DNA of 64,000 bases from Lachnospiraceae bacterium (GCA_017627275.1 JAGAHC010000091.1:1-64000), one strand, 5' to 3'; counted from the stretch's first letter, positions 35,000 through 45,295 are shown. Notes: generated by a model not told the origin, from the letters alone. Made by a program: numbers and translations.

Positions 35000-36056
35000 A
35001 GAGTCTCTTGAAAACCCCTGTCCACAATTCCCATTGTACCTTAAAATACCGCGGCAGTCGCGAGAAGGCAAACGGTATCTTCTCCCCGAGATAGAGCGGA
35101 TTGACCTGCTCCAGTTCCTGCCTTGCGATCCCCGCTTCTTCCGCCAGGGAGCCGTGCGTGTATGCCTTTGCTCTCTCCTTCAGCACACTTCCTCTTGCAA
35201 GACCCTTCTGAAAGGCATCCCCCAGTCCCTTTTTCCGAAAGTACCGGTATTTGATCCCTCTGCCGATCCACAAAAGCGGTGCGTTCAAAACGCGCTGCCA
35301 GAGAGGCATATTTTTATATAGAAGATACCGGTTGTTGCCGGCGGCCATTTCTTCCTTGAACGGATTGTGCGCAGAGCCGCTTACGGCCGATCCGTAGTGA
35401 CGGACAACGGCCTTCGGTTCGTACAGGTTCCGGTAACCGAAGAGTTTTGCCCGGTACCCGATGTCCACGTCCTCGAGGTAGCAGAAATGCCGCTCGTCAA
35501 AGAGCCCGATCTCCCGGAAGCCGTCCATCCGGTACATGGCAGCGCCCGCACAGGCGGAAAAGACCTCGCCTCCCGTTTCATAGCGCCGGGCGTCCTTCCC
35601 CTTTCCGCGGGCAAAGGCCCAGCCGAGCGCCGCGTAGAGGTCTCCCGCATCGTCGATCTTTGAAGGATCCCGCATGGAGAGCATCTTTGCCTGTACGGAA
35701 AAGGCCTGATCATCCTGCGAAAGTGTCTCCAGCAGGGCGCGCACGCAGTCCGGCTCCACGGTGGTGTCGTTGTTTAACAAAAACACAAACTCTGTCTTTG
35801 TCAAATGGATCCCGGCATTGACCGCATGACAGAACCCGGTGTTTACGGGCAACGCCACGAGGTCCGCTTCCGGGAACTTTTCTTTGACAAGTTCCCTGCT
35901 GCCGTCTGTCGAGGCATTGTCCACCACGATGATGTGCGGCACGAGACTCCCCGCCAGTATGCTCTTCAGACACTCTTCCAGAAACGCCTTCCCGTTGTAA
36001 TTCGGGATCACCAGCGTTACTTTTCCTGTGTCACGATCGTCCACTCGGGATCCCAT
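34992..36056 (-). CDS. GT2 glycosyltransferase
   Basis: A 354-residue protein from the ATG at 36056; a TTG at 36092 would extend it into the previous gene. VTLVIPNYNGKAFLEECLKS is the nucleotide-binding start, VVDNASTDGS follows, FVFLLNNDTTVE holds the metal-binding acidic motif and CYLEDVDIGYRAK the catalytic region. The C-terminal part is basic and may touch the membrane. It belongs to the WbbL-like group often found with rhamnose polymers. Overlaps with both neighbours suggest coupled translation. Confidence 0.85.
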   Translation of the reverse strand: MGSRVDDRDTGKVTLVIPNYNGKAFLEECLKSILAGSLVPHIIVVDNASTDGSRELVKEKFPEADLVALPVNTGFCHAVNAGIHLTKTEFVFLLNNDTTVEPDCVRALLETLSQDDQAFSVQAKMLSMRDPSKIDDAGDLYAALGWAFARGKGKDARRYETGGEVFSACAGAAMYRMDGFREIGLFDERHFCYLEDVDIGYRAKLFGYRNLYEPKAVVRHYGSAVSGSAHNPFKEEMAAGNNRYLLYKNMPLWQRVLNAPLLWIGRGIKYRYFRKKGLGDAFQKGLARGSVLKERAKAYTHGSLAEEAGIARQELEQVNPLYLGEKIPFAFSRLPRYFKVQWELWTGVFKRLYD

Positions 36057-37375
36057 ACGATCAGATACCCCATTTCCGAAGCCTTTCTGCAAAAGGCAAT
36101 GCTTTTTTCCTTTCCGATCACCGGCGGAAGCGTCTCCTGCTTTTCATACGGTACGCCGAACACCTCTTCGTAGATCGGTTTCAGGGCATTCGTTACCTTC
36201 ATCAGACGCGCGTCCACCGCATACACATCCTGCCTGGTGTCCGCCCGGTGCATATCCCCGCTCTCGAATTCGTGCCTGCCGGCATAGAGCGTACTGCCGT
36301 CCTCCTCGATCCTGCCGCCGATGACCCGGTGTCTCTCGTTCAGGATCCTGCCGCCCAGAACGCCTACTTCCGGACGGCACTGGAAGATGTCCGGATGGTA
36401 GGTCACGCGGTAGAACCCCCGGTGGGCCGCGTGCTCCACGTCCGCCTTGACGCCGAGCGCCTCAAAGTAATCCTGCAGCGCATTCTTGCCGGCCTCATAG
36501 GCGTAGTTCTTGCTGGCCGGATTCCCCGCGGTCGATTCCCTGTGCGTCCGCCAGTGATACAGGACCTTCGGGATATGGAAGATCTCCGACTTCGGCGCGC
36601 GCAGGACAAGATCATAGTCCTGTGCCCCGTCATATTCGCTCCGCAGCTGCAGCGCCCGAAAGAGCGAGCGTTTCATCACCAGAAAATGGCAGATGTAGTT
36701 GTTGGCAAAAAAGTAGTCGGGATTGAAGTCGGGCTTGCGGTTCGGTTCAAAGAAGATCCTGCCCGCGCTGTCGCACTTGTCTTCATCCGAATACAGAATC
36801 TCCGCATCGGTCTTTAAGATCGCGAGCGCGTTCTCATACAGCGCATCCGGCGTCAGGAAATCGTCGTGGTCGAGGAAGGCTACATAGTCTCCCGTCGCGT
36901 AGGCGCTGGCCAGATTGGTATTGGCGGAGATCCCCGCGTTCTTGGCCAGATGTCTGTGGATGATCCGCTCGTCCTGGTACTTTTCCAGCACCTGCATGAC
37001 GTTCATGGTCTTTCCGGCGTCCGCAACGATGAGTTCAAAGTTGCCGTATGTCTGCTGCATCACGCTTTCGACCAGCGCCTGAAAGTGCTTCTTCTGCGGA
37101 TCGAGCGCCGGCACGACGATGCTGATCTTCGGCGCATACGTCATCCTCGTCGGAAACCGGAAGACCTCCTCCGGCTCCTCTCCGTTTAACAGCCGCGCAT
37201 AGTCTGCGCGCTGAATGTTCAACGTCTCTTCGGAAGGCGGAAGGTAGACGTAGGGTTCCCCCATCCGGCTCTTCAGCCTCTCGCGCGCCGCGTAAAAGGT
37301 ACGGACGAGCCCGTTTCTTCCGGCGTACTGTATGGTTTTTGTAAGATCGCTCCCGATCTTCTCAAAGGGCAGCAT
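36017..37375 (-). CDS. GT2 glycosyltransferase
   Basis: A 452-residue protein with a GT-A domain starting at about residue 80 (PKISIVVPALDPQKKHFQAL), the acidic motif DYVAFLDHDDFLTPDAL near 168, and YSDEDKCD near 198. GAQDYDLVLRA near 252 carries the catalytic acid and YHWRTH is typical of GT2 enzymes for O-antigen or rhamnose-rich glycans. The N-terminal 75 residues may pack against the membrane. The last 40 bases or so overlap the next gene. Confidence 0.85.
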   Translation of the reverse strand: MLPFEKIGSDLTKTIQYAGRNGLVRTFYAARERLKSRMGEPYVYLPPSEETLNIQRADYARLLNGEEPEEVFRFPTRMTYAPKISIVVPALDPQKKHFQALVESVMQQTYGNFELIVADAGKTMNVMQVLEKYQDERIIHRHLAKNAGISANTNLASAYATGDYVAFLDHDDFLTPDALYENALAILKTDAEILYSDEDKCDSAGRIFFEPNRKPDFNPDYFFANNYICHFLVMKRSLFRALQLRSEYDGAQDYDLVLRAPKSEIFHIPKVLYHWRTHRESTAGNPASKNYAYEAGKNALQDYFEALGVKADVEHAAHRGFYRVTYHPDIFQCRPEVGVLGGRILNERHRVIGGRIEEDGSTLYAGRHEFESGDMHRADTRQDVYAVDARLMKVTNALKPIYEEVFGVPYEKQETLPPVIGKEKSIAFCRKASEMGYLIVWDPEWTIVTQEK

Positions 37376-37391
37376 GTCTTCTCTTCTGTCT

Positions 37392-39119
37392 TCAGATCAC
37401 CGCTTTGACAGCTTCCGTCAGCGCTTCGTTCTTTTCCCGGGCGTCTTCCAGACTCGTTCCCTTGACGCCCATGTAGAACTTGATCTTCGGTTCCGTTCCG
37501 GAAGGTCTTGCGCAGCACCAGGCGTCGTCATTCAGCGCAAAGAAGAGGACGTTCGACGACGGCAGTCCCGTTGCTTTCTTTTCGCCCGTCGCGGGAACAA
37601 AGACTTCTCCCGTCTTGTAATCGCGGAATTCCGTCACCGTGAATTCTCCAAAGGACATGGGCGGGTTTTCTCTCAGGCGGTCCATCATGGCCGCAATCTC
37701 CTTTAAGCCGTCCATCCCTTTTTTCGTGACGGAGTACTGCGTCTCGTTATAGAATCCGTAGGTCTCATACATGGCAAGCATCTGATCCCAGAGCGTCATG
37801 CCCTGCTTCTTGTAGAAGGCCGCCGCCTCGCAAAGCAACATGACGGCGCAGACGGCATCCTTGTCTCTGGCATGCGTCCCGGCAAGGCAACCGTAGCTTT
37901 CTTCGAGTCCGAATACGTAGTGATAGGTGTTCTCCTGCTCGTAAAGTTTGATCTGCTCGCCGATGTACTTGAATCCGGTCAGCGTCTCCGTATAATGCAG
38001 CCCGTATCTCTCCGCGATCGCTCTGCCGAGCTTCGTCGTCACGATGGTGGAGACAAAGGCCGGGTTCTCCGGCATCTTTCCGAGCTTCTTGCGCTCACTC
38101 AAGATGTATTCTCCGATCAGCATGCCGGACATGTTGCCTGTGAAGGGGATGTAGTCTCCGTTCTTCGTATCCAGCACATAGACGCCCAGACGGTCCGCAT
38201 CCGGGTCGGTCGCAAGGACGATGTCGGCATTCTTTTCCCTGGCCAGTTTCAAAGCCAGGGTGAAGGCTTTCGGATCCTCGGGATTGGGATACTCGAGGGT
38301 CGTGAAATTGCCGTCCGGCTCTTCCTGTTCCGGAACGACATAGACGTGTTCAAAACCCAGTTCCGACAGCACTCTGGTGACCGGTACGAGGCCGGCGCCG
38401 TGGAAGGGAGTATAGACGATGCGGATGTCCTTTGCCATCTCTTTGATGACTTCGGGATGCAGGATCTGCTCCTTGATGGCCGCCATGTAGGCATCGTCGA
38501 CTTCCGTTCCGAAGTACGCAAGAAGGCCCTTTTCCAGCGCTTCTTCTTTGGACATGGTCTTTACTTCGCTGAAGTCTTTGACCGCATTGACTTCCGCAAT
38601 GATGCCCTGGTCGTGCGGCGGCGTCACCTGCGCGCCGTCCTCCCAGTAGGCCTTGTATCCGTTGTATTCCGGCGGATTGTGGCTGGCCGTGATCTCGACG
38701 CCCGCCTGCGTATGGAAGTGGCGGATGGCGAACGATTCCTGCGGCACGGAACGAAGGGTATCGGACAGATAGGCCTTGATGCCGTTGGCCGCAAGGCAGA
38801 GCGCAGTCTCGAGCGCAAACTCCGGAGACATGTTCCGGCAGTCATAAGAGATCGCAACGCCTCTTTTCGGATCGCCGATCTTATTGATGTAATTGGCCAG
38901 TCCCTGGGTGGCCTTGCGTACCGTATAGATGTTCAGACGGTTCGTGCCTGCTCCGATGATGCCGCGCAGACCGCCGGTCCCGAAGGCAAGGTCCGTGTAA
39001 AACCGTTCCTCGATCTCTTTCTCGTCCGCTTCGATGGCCTTTAATTCCTGTCTGGTCGCCTCATCAAAATACGGATCCTCTGACCAATACGCATACAGTT
39101 CTCTGACTCTTTCTTCCAT
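37392..39119 (-). CDS. pgcA: Phosphoglucomutase/phosphomannomutase
   Basis: The 575-residue alpha-D-phosphohexomutase interconverts hexose 6- and 1-phosphates, supplying glucose 1-phosphate for RfbA. It has FGTGGLRGIIGAGTNRLN near 47, the phosphoserine loop ITASHNPPEYNGYKAYW near 142, the metal loop ATDPDADRLGV near 305, and the sugar-binding GLEESYGC near 405 with RPSGTEPKIKFY near the C-terminus. Length fits the PgcA/YhxB type. It lies inside the glycosyltransferase run, so its supply role for the polysaccharide is likely. Confidence 0.94.
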   Translation of the reverse strand: MEERVRELYAYWSEDPYFDEATRQELKAIEADEKEIEERFYTDLAFGTGGLRGIIGAGTNRLNIYTVRKATQGLANYINKIGDPKRGVAISYDCRNMSPEFALETALCLAANGIKAYLSDTLRSVPQESFAIRHFHTQAGVEITASHNPPEYNGYKAYWEDGAQVTPPHDQGIIAEVNAVKDFSEVKTMSKEEALEKGLLAYFGTEVDDAYMAAIKEQILHPEVIKEMAKDIRIVYTPFHGAGLVPVTRVLSELGFEHVYVVPEQEEPDGNFTTLEYPNPEDPKAFTLALKLAREKNADIVLATDPDADRLGVYVLDTKNGDYIPFTGNMSGMLIGEYILSERKKLGKMPENPAFVSTIVTTKLGRAIAERYGLHYTETLTGFKYIGEQIKLYEQENTYHYVFGLEESYGCLAGTHARDKDAVCAVMLLCEAAAFYKKQGMTLWDQMLAMYETYGFYNETQYSVTKKGMDGLKEIAAMMDRLRENPPMSFGEFTVTEFRDYKTGEVFVPATGEKKATGLPSSNVLFFALNDDAWCCARPSGTEPKIKFYMGVKGTSLEDAREKNEALTEAVKAVI

Positions 39120-39143
39120 GGCTTTTCCTTTCTGTCCGTTTTG

Positions 39144-41138
39144 TTAATCCTGAACTTTTAAAGAATAATCGCTTCTGTCCAGCGTGAAATTCGGGTTGTA
39201 ATACGGGTCTCCCTTTGCGAGGAAGTCCTTCCACTTCTCCCTGAAGTGTTCGCTCTCCGCGTTGTAGCGCGCCGCCTTCTCCCCTTCCAGGTCCGCGCCG
39301 CGGGATGCCGATTCATAATGGTAGAGTTCCGCAAACGGCGTAAACACATTGAGGAGTCCCTCTTCCCGGATCTTCAGGCAAAGGTCGACGTCGTTTAAGG
39401 AGACCGCAAAGCTCTCGTCCAGACCGCCCACCCTGTCGTACACTTCCTTCTTCACCATCAGGCAGGCGCCGGTCACGGCCGATACGTTCTGCGCGTAGCA
39501 GAGCCTTCCCATGTAGCCGAGATTCTCCCTGCGCTGTTTGTAATGCGTGTGGCCGGCCGTCCTGTGCGCGCCGAGCCCCACCACGATGCCCGCATGCTGG
39601 ATGGTCTTGTCGGGATAGTAGAGCTTGCCGCCGACCGCACCCACGTCCGGACGCTGGGCATACATCAGAAGTTCCTCCATCCAGTTGACGGAGATGACCT
39701 GGGTATCGTTATTCAGTAAGAGGATGTACTCGCCGGTTGCCGCGCGTACGCCTTCGTTGCAGATCCTTGCGTAGTTGAAACTCTCCCCCGGATCACAGTG
39801 GACGATCCGGATCCGCTCCCGCAGGGGTCCCGCCTGCAGTTCCTCGTAATACTTTTTGACCGCTTCCTCGGTGCTGCCGTTCTCCGCGATGACGATCTCG
39901 TAGTTTTCGTAGGTCGACTTGTCGAAGATGGAAGTCTGGCACCTGCGCAGATCCTCCTCGTGATCCCTGTTCGGAATGACGATGGAGATGAGAGGATTGC
40001 CTTCGATCTCGTACGTGATCTTGAAGATGGTCTCGAAGGCCCTCGTGCCGGTGATGCGGAAGTTTTTGAATCCATGCCGCCGCAGATGATCCGCGACGCT
40101 CCCCCTGGCCGCTTCGATGGCATATTCCTTGGCGCCGATGTCGGATGCCGTGGAGCCCGGATGGCAGCGCCAGTAATATAAGAGCTTCGGCACATGCACG
40201 ATCTTTTTCGCCTTGTCCGTAAGCCTCAGGATCATGTCGTGGTCCTGACTGCCGTCATACTGCGAACGGTAGAGTTCCTCTCCCTTTAAGAGGTCTCTGT
40301 CGAAGCAGCTTAGGTGGCAAATGTAATTGTTGGCACGGAGGTTGTCGATCGCGTAGTCCGGCTTGAAATGCATCGTAACGAATTTGTTCAGATTGGTCCC
40401 CGCAAAGGTCGTCTCGTCGCAATAGAGGTAGTCCGCTCCCGTCTCGTCGATCGCTTTGGCGTATTCGTACAGGACGGAAGGATGGAGATAATCGTCGTGA
40501 TCAAAGGGCGCGACGTACTGTCCGCTTGCCATCGCCAGCGCCGCATTGGTGTTTGCGGAGATGCCGCCGTTTTCCTTTAACTTCTCGTAGCGGATCCTTC
40601 TTGCGAGGTTTTCGTCTCTCTTCCTATAAGACTCTACGATCTCTCCGACATAGGCATGCGCCTCATCCGACCCGTCCGCCAGACACAGTTCCCAGTTCTC
40701 ATATGTCTGGTTCAGGACCGAGTCCAGCATGTCTTTCAGGTAGTTTTCCGGCGTATTGTACAAAGGGACCAGGATGCTGAAGAGGATGTCCTTCTGAAAG
40801 ACCGCCTCACGCTGTCTCTTTCTTTCCTCTTCATCCGGGAAGGAGGCAGTGCCGTAGCCTTTGGCCGCCTGCTTTTCCCTGATCTTGTACTGAATCTTCT
40901 TGACAACGCCCCTGGCGTCTCCCTGGTTTTTGATCCGGTCCGCCTGGCGCTTTACAAAGTGATAGACGCTCCGTGCGGGCTTCGAAGCCTTCCACAGAGG
41001 ATTGTTCTTGATGCGGGCAAGCTTAAAGGAGAGGTCGTCCACCTCATCCTCGAGCTGGGCCACCCGGTCTGCCAGATAGGCCGCCTTCACCCGTTCCTTT
41101 TCGTATTCTTCCTTATAATCTCTTTCTTCGGTTCCCAT
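39144..41138 (-). CDS. Two-domain GT2 glycosyltransferase
   Basis: A 664-residue protein with an N-terminal charged coiled coil (residues 5-45) and two complete GT-A domains. The first begins FSILVPLYNTPENYL near 120 with APFDHDDYLHP and YDGSQDHDMILR; the second begins LISIVIPNRDHEEDL near 395 with YILLLNNDTQV and SLNDVDLCLKIREEG. Such tandem enzymes often add two different sugars or linkages in polysaccharide repeats. Cytoplasmic, working on an undecaprenyl-linked chain. It is 11 bp after the next GT gene. Confidence 0.88.
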   Translation of the reverse strand: MGTEERDYKEEYEKERVKAAYLADRVAQLEDEVDDLSFKLARIKNNPLWKASKPARSVYHFVKRQADRIKNQGDARGVVKKIQYKIREKQAAKGYGTASFPDEEERKRQREAVFQKDILFSILVPLYNTPENYLKDMLDSVLNQTYENWELCLADGSDEAHAYVGEIVESYRKRDENLARRIRYEKLKENGGISANTNAALAMASGQYVAPFDHDDYLHPSVLYEYAKAIDETGADYLYCDETTFAGTNLNKFVTMHFKPDYAIDNLRANNYICHLSCFDRDLLKGEELYRSQYDGSQDHDMILRLTDKAKKIVHVPKLLYYWRCHPGSTASDIGAKEYAIEAARGSVADHLRRHGFKNFRITGTRAFETIFKITYEIEGNPLISIVIPNRDHEEDLRRCQTSIFDKSTYENYEIVIAENGSTEEAVKKYYEELQAGPLRERIRIVHCDPGESFNYARICNEGVRAATGEYILLLNNDTQVISVNWMEELLMYAQRPDVGAVGGKLYYPDKTIQHAGIVVGLGAHRTAGHTHYKQRRENLGYMGRLCYAQNVSAVTGACLMVKKEVYDRVGGLDESFAVSLNDVDLCLKIREEGLLNVFTPFAELYHYESASRGADLEGEKAARYNAESEHFREKWKDFLAKGDPYYNPNFTLDRSDYSLKVQD

Positions 41139-41149
41139 GTTCTTTTTCT

Positions 41150-43180
41150 TTATTCCACGCGGAGGCAGGCATCCGACCAGTTGACGATGCGTCCCCTGCC
41201 GGTCCTGTCTGCGGCGATCATGCCGATCTCATAGGCGCCCTTCGGAAGACTTCCCACGGGAATGACCGCGGAGAATCCGGTCAGGTATTCGTTCTTCTGA
41301 TCCGTCAGGTTGTCCGCGATGTCTTCGCGATAGACATCTTCCACCGCGGTCTCGTACACGACGTCTTTTCTCTGCTCGTCCCGGAACAGGAGCTTCCGCT
41401 CGTAAACCGCGTTGTTGGCATCGATGACGAAGGCATATCCCTTGATGTAATACCCCTTCTTCTCCTGTCCCGCGAAGGGCCCGTCAAACCAGTTGGAGAG
41501 TGCGTTGGCGTATTCCACGCCCAGGCGCAGGACGCCGTCCTCCCACTCTGCGGGATAGGGTTTTCCGATCTTCTTTACGCTCTGCATCACCGGATCTCTT
41601 AACTGCTCGTCTTCCAGGCCGATCTCGAAGCGGGTCACGGCCGGGTTCTGCGTCAGATACGGATGATAAAACGGATCGACGCCGAAGAGTTCCTCGTGCT
41701 TTGTCAGCAGCGCCATCTGCTCCCTGGAAAGACGAAGGGACTTGACCGTGTCCTTCCGATCGTCGCCCCGGGAGAGCGATTCGTGATGGTAAAGGTACAT
41801 GTTGTTGCGCACGACGTTGTAATAGCCTTTTTCAAAGGCGCGGTAGCAAAGGTCGATGTCGTTGAACGAAACCGCAAACTGCTCCTCGTCAAATCCGCCC
41901 AGTTCTTCAAACAGTGCGGTGCGCATCATGAGGCAGGCGCCCGTCACGGCGATCACGTTGCGGACCCCTTTGTTGAAGCCGAAGTACCACTCCTCGGTAT
42001 TGTTCAGATACTGCAGCTTATGGATCGGGCCGACCCGTACGTTTACGACGCCCGCATGCTGGATCACGTCCGAGTTGGGATAGAGCAGCTTCATGCCGAC
42101 CGCCCCCACATAGGGAAGCTTGGCCTTTTCGGACATGTAGGAGAGCCAGCCGGGCCGTCTGATCTCAATGTCGTCGTTTAAGAACAGGAGCAGTTCGCCG
42201 TTGGCATGTCTTGCGCCGAGGTTGCACATCCTGGAGAAGTTGAACTGCATCGGCTCATAGATGTATTCCGCTTTTCCGTTCTCATTGAAGGAGCGCACGA
42301 GCGCTTCCACTTCTGCCCTGCACTCGTCGGAGCTCCCGTTGTCCACCAGGATCAGTTCGTAGGGCGCGTTGTGCGTATACTGTTCAATGGTCTCAACGCA
42401 GCGCTTTAAGACCGGGAAGTTGTCCTTGCTCGGAATAATGATGCTGACCAGCCTCTCCTTGGCAGAGGCTTCGTTGAACCGCCCCGTGAGCGACGTCGAG
42501 ATCAGGTTGGAATTCCACGGTACGGGCGGCTTGTCGGCATGGAACAGGACCTCACGGATGTGTCCGATCGGAAACTTTCCGTTTTCCCGCGGCGTAAAGC
42601 CGCCTTCCGCCTGGGCGATGCGCATGCAGAGTCTTCTATAGATCCACTCCCGCATGTCCTCTTCCGCAAGCTGCGACTTGCCTTCCATCTCCTGCGCCGT
42701 GCGGGCGCCCGGATTTAGCAGCAGAAGGATCGACGTGCGGATCACGAAGATGTTGCCGAAATAAAACGTCGACAGAAACGTGTCCGGCGCCCAGTCGGAT
42801 TTGAGCCACGGGAGGCGTTTTCCGTCTTCTCCCGGAATATCTTCATCGCCGTAGGCCAGATTGATGTCCGGATTGTCGAGGAAGAAGTTCTCGATGACCT
42901 CCGCCGCGTACTCGGTGAGTTCTCCTTCTCCGCCGCACGCGATCAGAAGTTCCGGCAGTTCCTCGCCGGACAGGATCTTGGCGCGAAGGTCTCTGTAGCG
43001 CACTGTTTCCGAAGAAAGTCTCTCTGTTTTCTTCTCCCTTGCCTGCAGGGATCTCTTCAGTTCCGCCGTATGGAGTCTGAACCAGTCCGCATACATGTCT
43101 TCTTTTGCAAGGAGCTTTTTGCGGTACTGTTCTTCCTGTCTGTCCACAAGCACCTGTTTTACGGATTCTTTGATTCCCAT
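41150..43180 (-). CDS. GT2 glycosyltransferase with truncated second domain and C-terminal beta domain
   Basis: The 676-residue protein has three parts. Residues about 85-225 resemble only the second half of a GT2 domain (LAYGDEDIPGEDG, LKSDWAPDTFLSTFYFGN), without its nucleotide-binding half. Residues about 240-490 form a complete GT2 domain (LVSIIIPSKDNFPVL, LLLFLNDDIEI, SFNDIDLCYRAFEKG). Residues about 545-676 look like a beta-rich accessory domain. It directly abuts the methyltransferase-kinase gene. The degenerate domain may serve structure or acceptor binding; this is inference. Confidence 0.82.
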   Translation of the reverse strand: MGIKESVKQVLVDRQEEQYRKKLLAKEDMYADWFRLHTAELKRSLQAREKKTERLSSETVRYRDLRAKILSGEELPELLIACGGEGELTEYAAEVIENFFLDNPDINLAYGDEDIPGEDGKRLPWLKSDWAPDTFLSTFYFGNIFVIRTSILLLLNPGARTAQEMEGKSQLAEEDMREWIYRRLCMRIAQAEGGFTPRENGKFPIGHIREVLFHADKPPVPWNSNLISTSLTGRFNEASAKERLVSIIIPSKDNFPVLKRCVETIEQYTHNAPYELILVDNGSSDECRAEVEALVRSFNENGKAEYIYEPMQFNFSRMCNLGARHANGELLLFLNDDIEIRRPGWLSYMSEKAKLPYVGAVGMKLLYPNSDVIQHAGVVNVRVGPIHKLQYLNNTEEWYFGFNKGVRNVIAVTGACLMMRTALFEELGGFDEEQFAVSFNDIDLCYRAFEKGYYNVVRNNMYLYHHESLSRGDDRKDTVKSLRLSREQMALLTKHEELFGVDPFYHPYLTQNPAVTRFEIGLEDEQLRDPVMQSVKKIGKPYPAEWEDGVLRLGVEYANALSNWFDGPFAGQEKKGYYIKGYAFVIDANNAVYERKLLFRDEQRKDVVYETAVEDVYREDIADNLTDQKNEYLTGFSAVIPVGSLPKGAYEIGMIAADRTGRGRIVNWSDACLRVE

Positions 43181-45295
43181 TTACCTTTTCCCTTTGATGG
43201 ATTCTGCCATGCTGGCCGGCAGTCCGCTCATCTGAATCACACAGGAGAGACGCAGTTCGCCGGTCCTGATCCCGGTTTTTCTGCGCACCTTTCCCATATC
43301 CCATTCCATGTTCGGGTCGGAGGTGGTAAACAGAATGCTGCCGCCGATCCCGTTTTTGCCGTTGTGCGTAAGCGCCTTTAAGAGGTGGGCGTTGCTGACC
43401 CCGTTCACCCGCGCGTCATGCAGCATGACGAGGCACGGGCAGAGCGCCGGATCGATGCGAAGCTTTTTCACATCTTCCTTCACCTCAACCGAAAAGGCGA
43501 TCATGCCTTCCCCCTGGTAGGGTTCGTCCACCAAGTAGGATTCCTTTTCGTTGTAGCCGTTTCCGGTATCAAAATATACCTGCACCGTCGCAAGGTTCTC
43601 CGCCTTTTCCTTCTGTCCGCCGTTTCTGGCGGCTTTTTCGGCCGCGATCTCCGGCGGGGTGATGACCTTTTTGCCAAAGGCTGCGCGCAGTTCCCCGAGC
43701 GACATCATGCCCATCGTGATCTCGTCCTGGAAGGCCTTCTCGATGGCGGCATACTTCATCCACTCGTCCGCCGTCACCTTGAGTTCCGCGTAGAGCCTCT
43801 CCACGGGGGTCAGGGAAAGGAGCCTGCTCCTTCTCTCCGGATCTTCCAGGAAGAAGACCTGGACCGCACGGATGAGCATTTCTCTCGCGGGTAATGCCTT
43901 GTCCCTTGCCCACTCATAGTCGATCGCCTGCCAGGTATCTCCCTCCACCACGATGTTGGAGAAGGTCATATCGTAATCGGCGATCGGCATCTCCTCGCGG
44001 AAACCGCAGCGCGTGCGGTACTGGTCGAGGAGTGCAAAGAAGCGTCCTTCGTCGCCGTCGTTCAGTGCTTCGTCGAGGAGGCTCTCTAACGTCAGTCCCT
44101 TTACATACGGGAACAAAACAGAGTCTCCCTCCGCGTAGCACGGAGCGATCGTCAGATCGCCGTCCTCGTAGCGTTCCCGCAGCTTCCCGTACGCGACGGG
44201 GAGCTTTCCGATGTGCGACGCGGCGTCTTTATGGAGCGGTGTCTTTTCGACCATCCACTCATCCTCTTCCCGGAGGATCCGCGTCCTGATCCGGTAGGCC
44301 GGCGCCCGGTCATTCGAATACTTGCAGTAGATGACCGGCAGCTCCTTCCCGGTGACGACAAGGAACGAATTGGCAAAGGTCGAAAACAGGCCGTCACGGA
44401 TCAGTGCGCCGAAGGCCTTCTTTTCATCGAACAAAAGGAGCCTGTCGTGATCAAAGTTGCGCAGGTTCTCGTTGAGTTCGCTCTCTTCAGGCGGTCTTCT
44501 TCCGGAGAACAGGGTCGACATGAACTTGTAGTCCGGATACGGATAATAGAAGGTGTGCTCGGCAAATCCGTTCTCGGAAAGGAGCTTTTTCAACATCGGC
44601 TCCGAGAAAGTCTCCGCCGCCGCCTGTTCTTCCTTCCCCTCTCTGCGGTATCCTTCGACCCCGTCAAAGAAGCGTCCGGTGTGATCTTCCGTGGAGCCCG
44701 CAAAGTATTTGAGTCCCAGGCGGTTTTCGATCGCAAGCACCAGGCGTCCTTCTTCCTTCAGATGTCTGCGCACGTATTTCAGTTCCTTGGCAAACGCATC
44801 CTCGCCGACCTTGAAGTAGCTCTTTGCGTATTCAAAGACACCGATCAGAAAGACGTAGTCATAATCTGTCGCAAGGTGCGGTTCGATGTCCTCGAAATTG
44901 CCCACCTTGATGGTGATGTTGTCATGCTCCTTATTGCGGAAGGCATTGATGAGCGATCTGGTCTTCGAGAGGTCGACACAGGTGACCTCCTTCACACGGG
45001 ACGCAAGGGTCGCCGTGATCGCGCCGGGGCCCGCGCCGATCTCCAGTACCTTTTCCGTTCCCGTAAACGGGATCCAGTCGACGATGTTGCCGCGGATGGA
45101 GGAAAGATGATAGAGCACCGGCCACTCCAGTCTGTCCCGGATGACCTTTTCAAAGTCCTCCGGCGGCGTCGTCTGTACGATGGAGAGAAGTTCGTTCTCG
45201 ATGTCTCCGTCGCTGTAAAAATCCTCTCCGGGATACAGGGTATAATCGAGCGTTACGCCACCGATCTTTTCAAACTGTGTTCCTTCTTTATGCAA
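43181..45295 (-). CDS. Methyltransferase-kinase fusion, WbdD-like candidate polysaccharide chain terminator
   Basis: The start is a TTG at 45295 with GCGGAGG six bases upstream, overlapping the thrC stop by eight bases; this gives 704 residues. Residues about 75-265 are a class I SAM methyltransferase (KVLEIGAGPGAITATLA, CVDLSKTRSL). Residues about 315-485 look like a protein-kinase/APH fold: a VEKTPLHKDAASHI segment, catalytic loop DYDMTFSN (Asp and Asn five apart) and metal-binding IDYEW. The last 120 residues are a beta-rich domain starting VQVYFDTGNGYNE. This order is that of E. coli WbdD, which caps O-antigen chains, and Wzm/Wzt lie three genes away. Function is inferred, not shown. Confidence 0.7.
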   Translation of the reverse strand: MHKEGTQFEKIGGVTLDYTLYPGEDFYSDGDIENELLSIVQTTPPEDFEKVIRDRLEWPVLYHLSSIRGNIVDWIPFTGTEKVLEIGAGPGAITATLASRVKEVTCVDLSKTRSLINAFRNKEHDNITIKVGNFEDIEPHLATDYDYVFLIGVFEYAKSYFKVGEDAFAKELKYVRRHLKEEGRLVLAIENRLGLKYFAGSTEDHTGRFFDGVEGYRREGKEEQAAAETFSEPMLKKLLSENGFAEHTFYYPYPDYKFMSTLFSGRRPPEESELNENLRNFDHDRLLLFDEKKAFGALIRDGLFSTFANSFLVVTGKELPVIYCKYSNDRAPAYRIRTRILREEDEWMVEKTPLHKDAASHIGKLPVAYGKLRERYEDGDLTIAPCYAEGDSVLFPYVKGLTLESLLDEALNDGDEGRFFALLDQYRTRCGFREEMPIADYDMTFSNIVVEGDTWQAIDYEWARDKALPAREMLIRAVQVFFLEDPERRSRLLSLTPVERLYAELKVTADEWMKYAAIEKAFQDEITMGMMSLGELRAAFGKKVITPPEIAAEKAARNGGQKEKAENLATVQVYFDTGNGYNEKESYLVDEPYQGEGMIAFSVEVKEDVKKLRIDPALCPCLVMLHDARVNGVSNAHLLKALTHNGKNGIGGSILFTTSDPNMEWDMGKVRRKTGIRTGELRLSCVIQMSGLPASMAESIKGKR

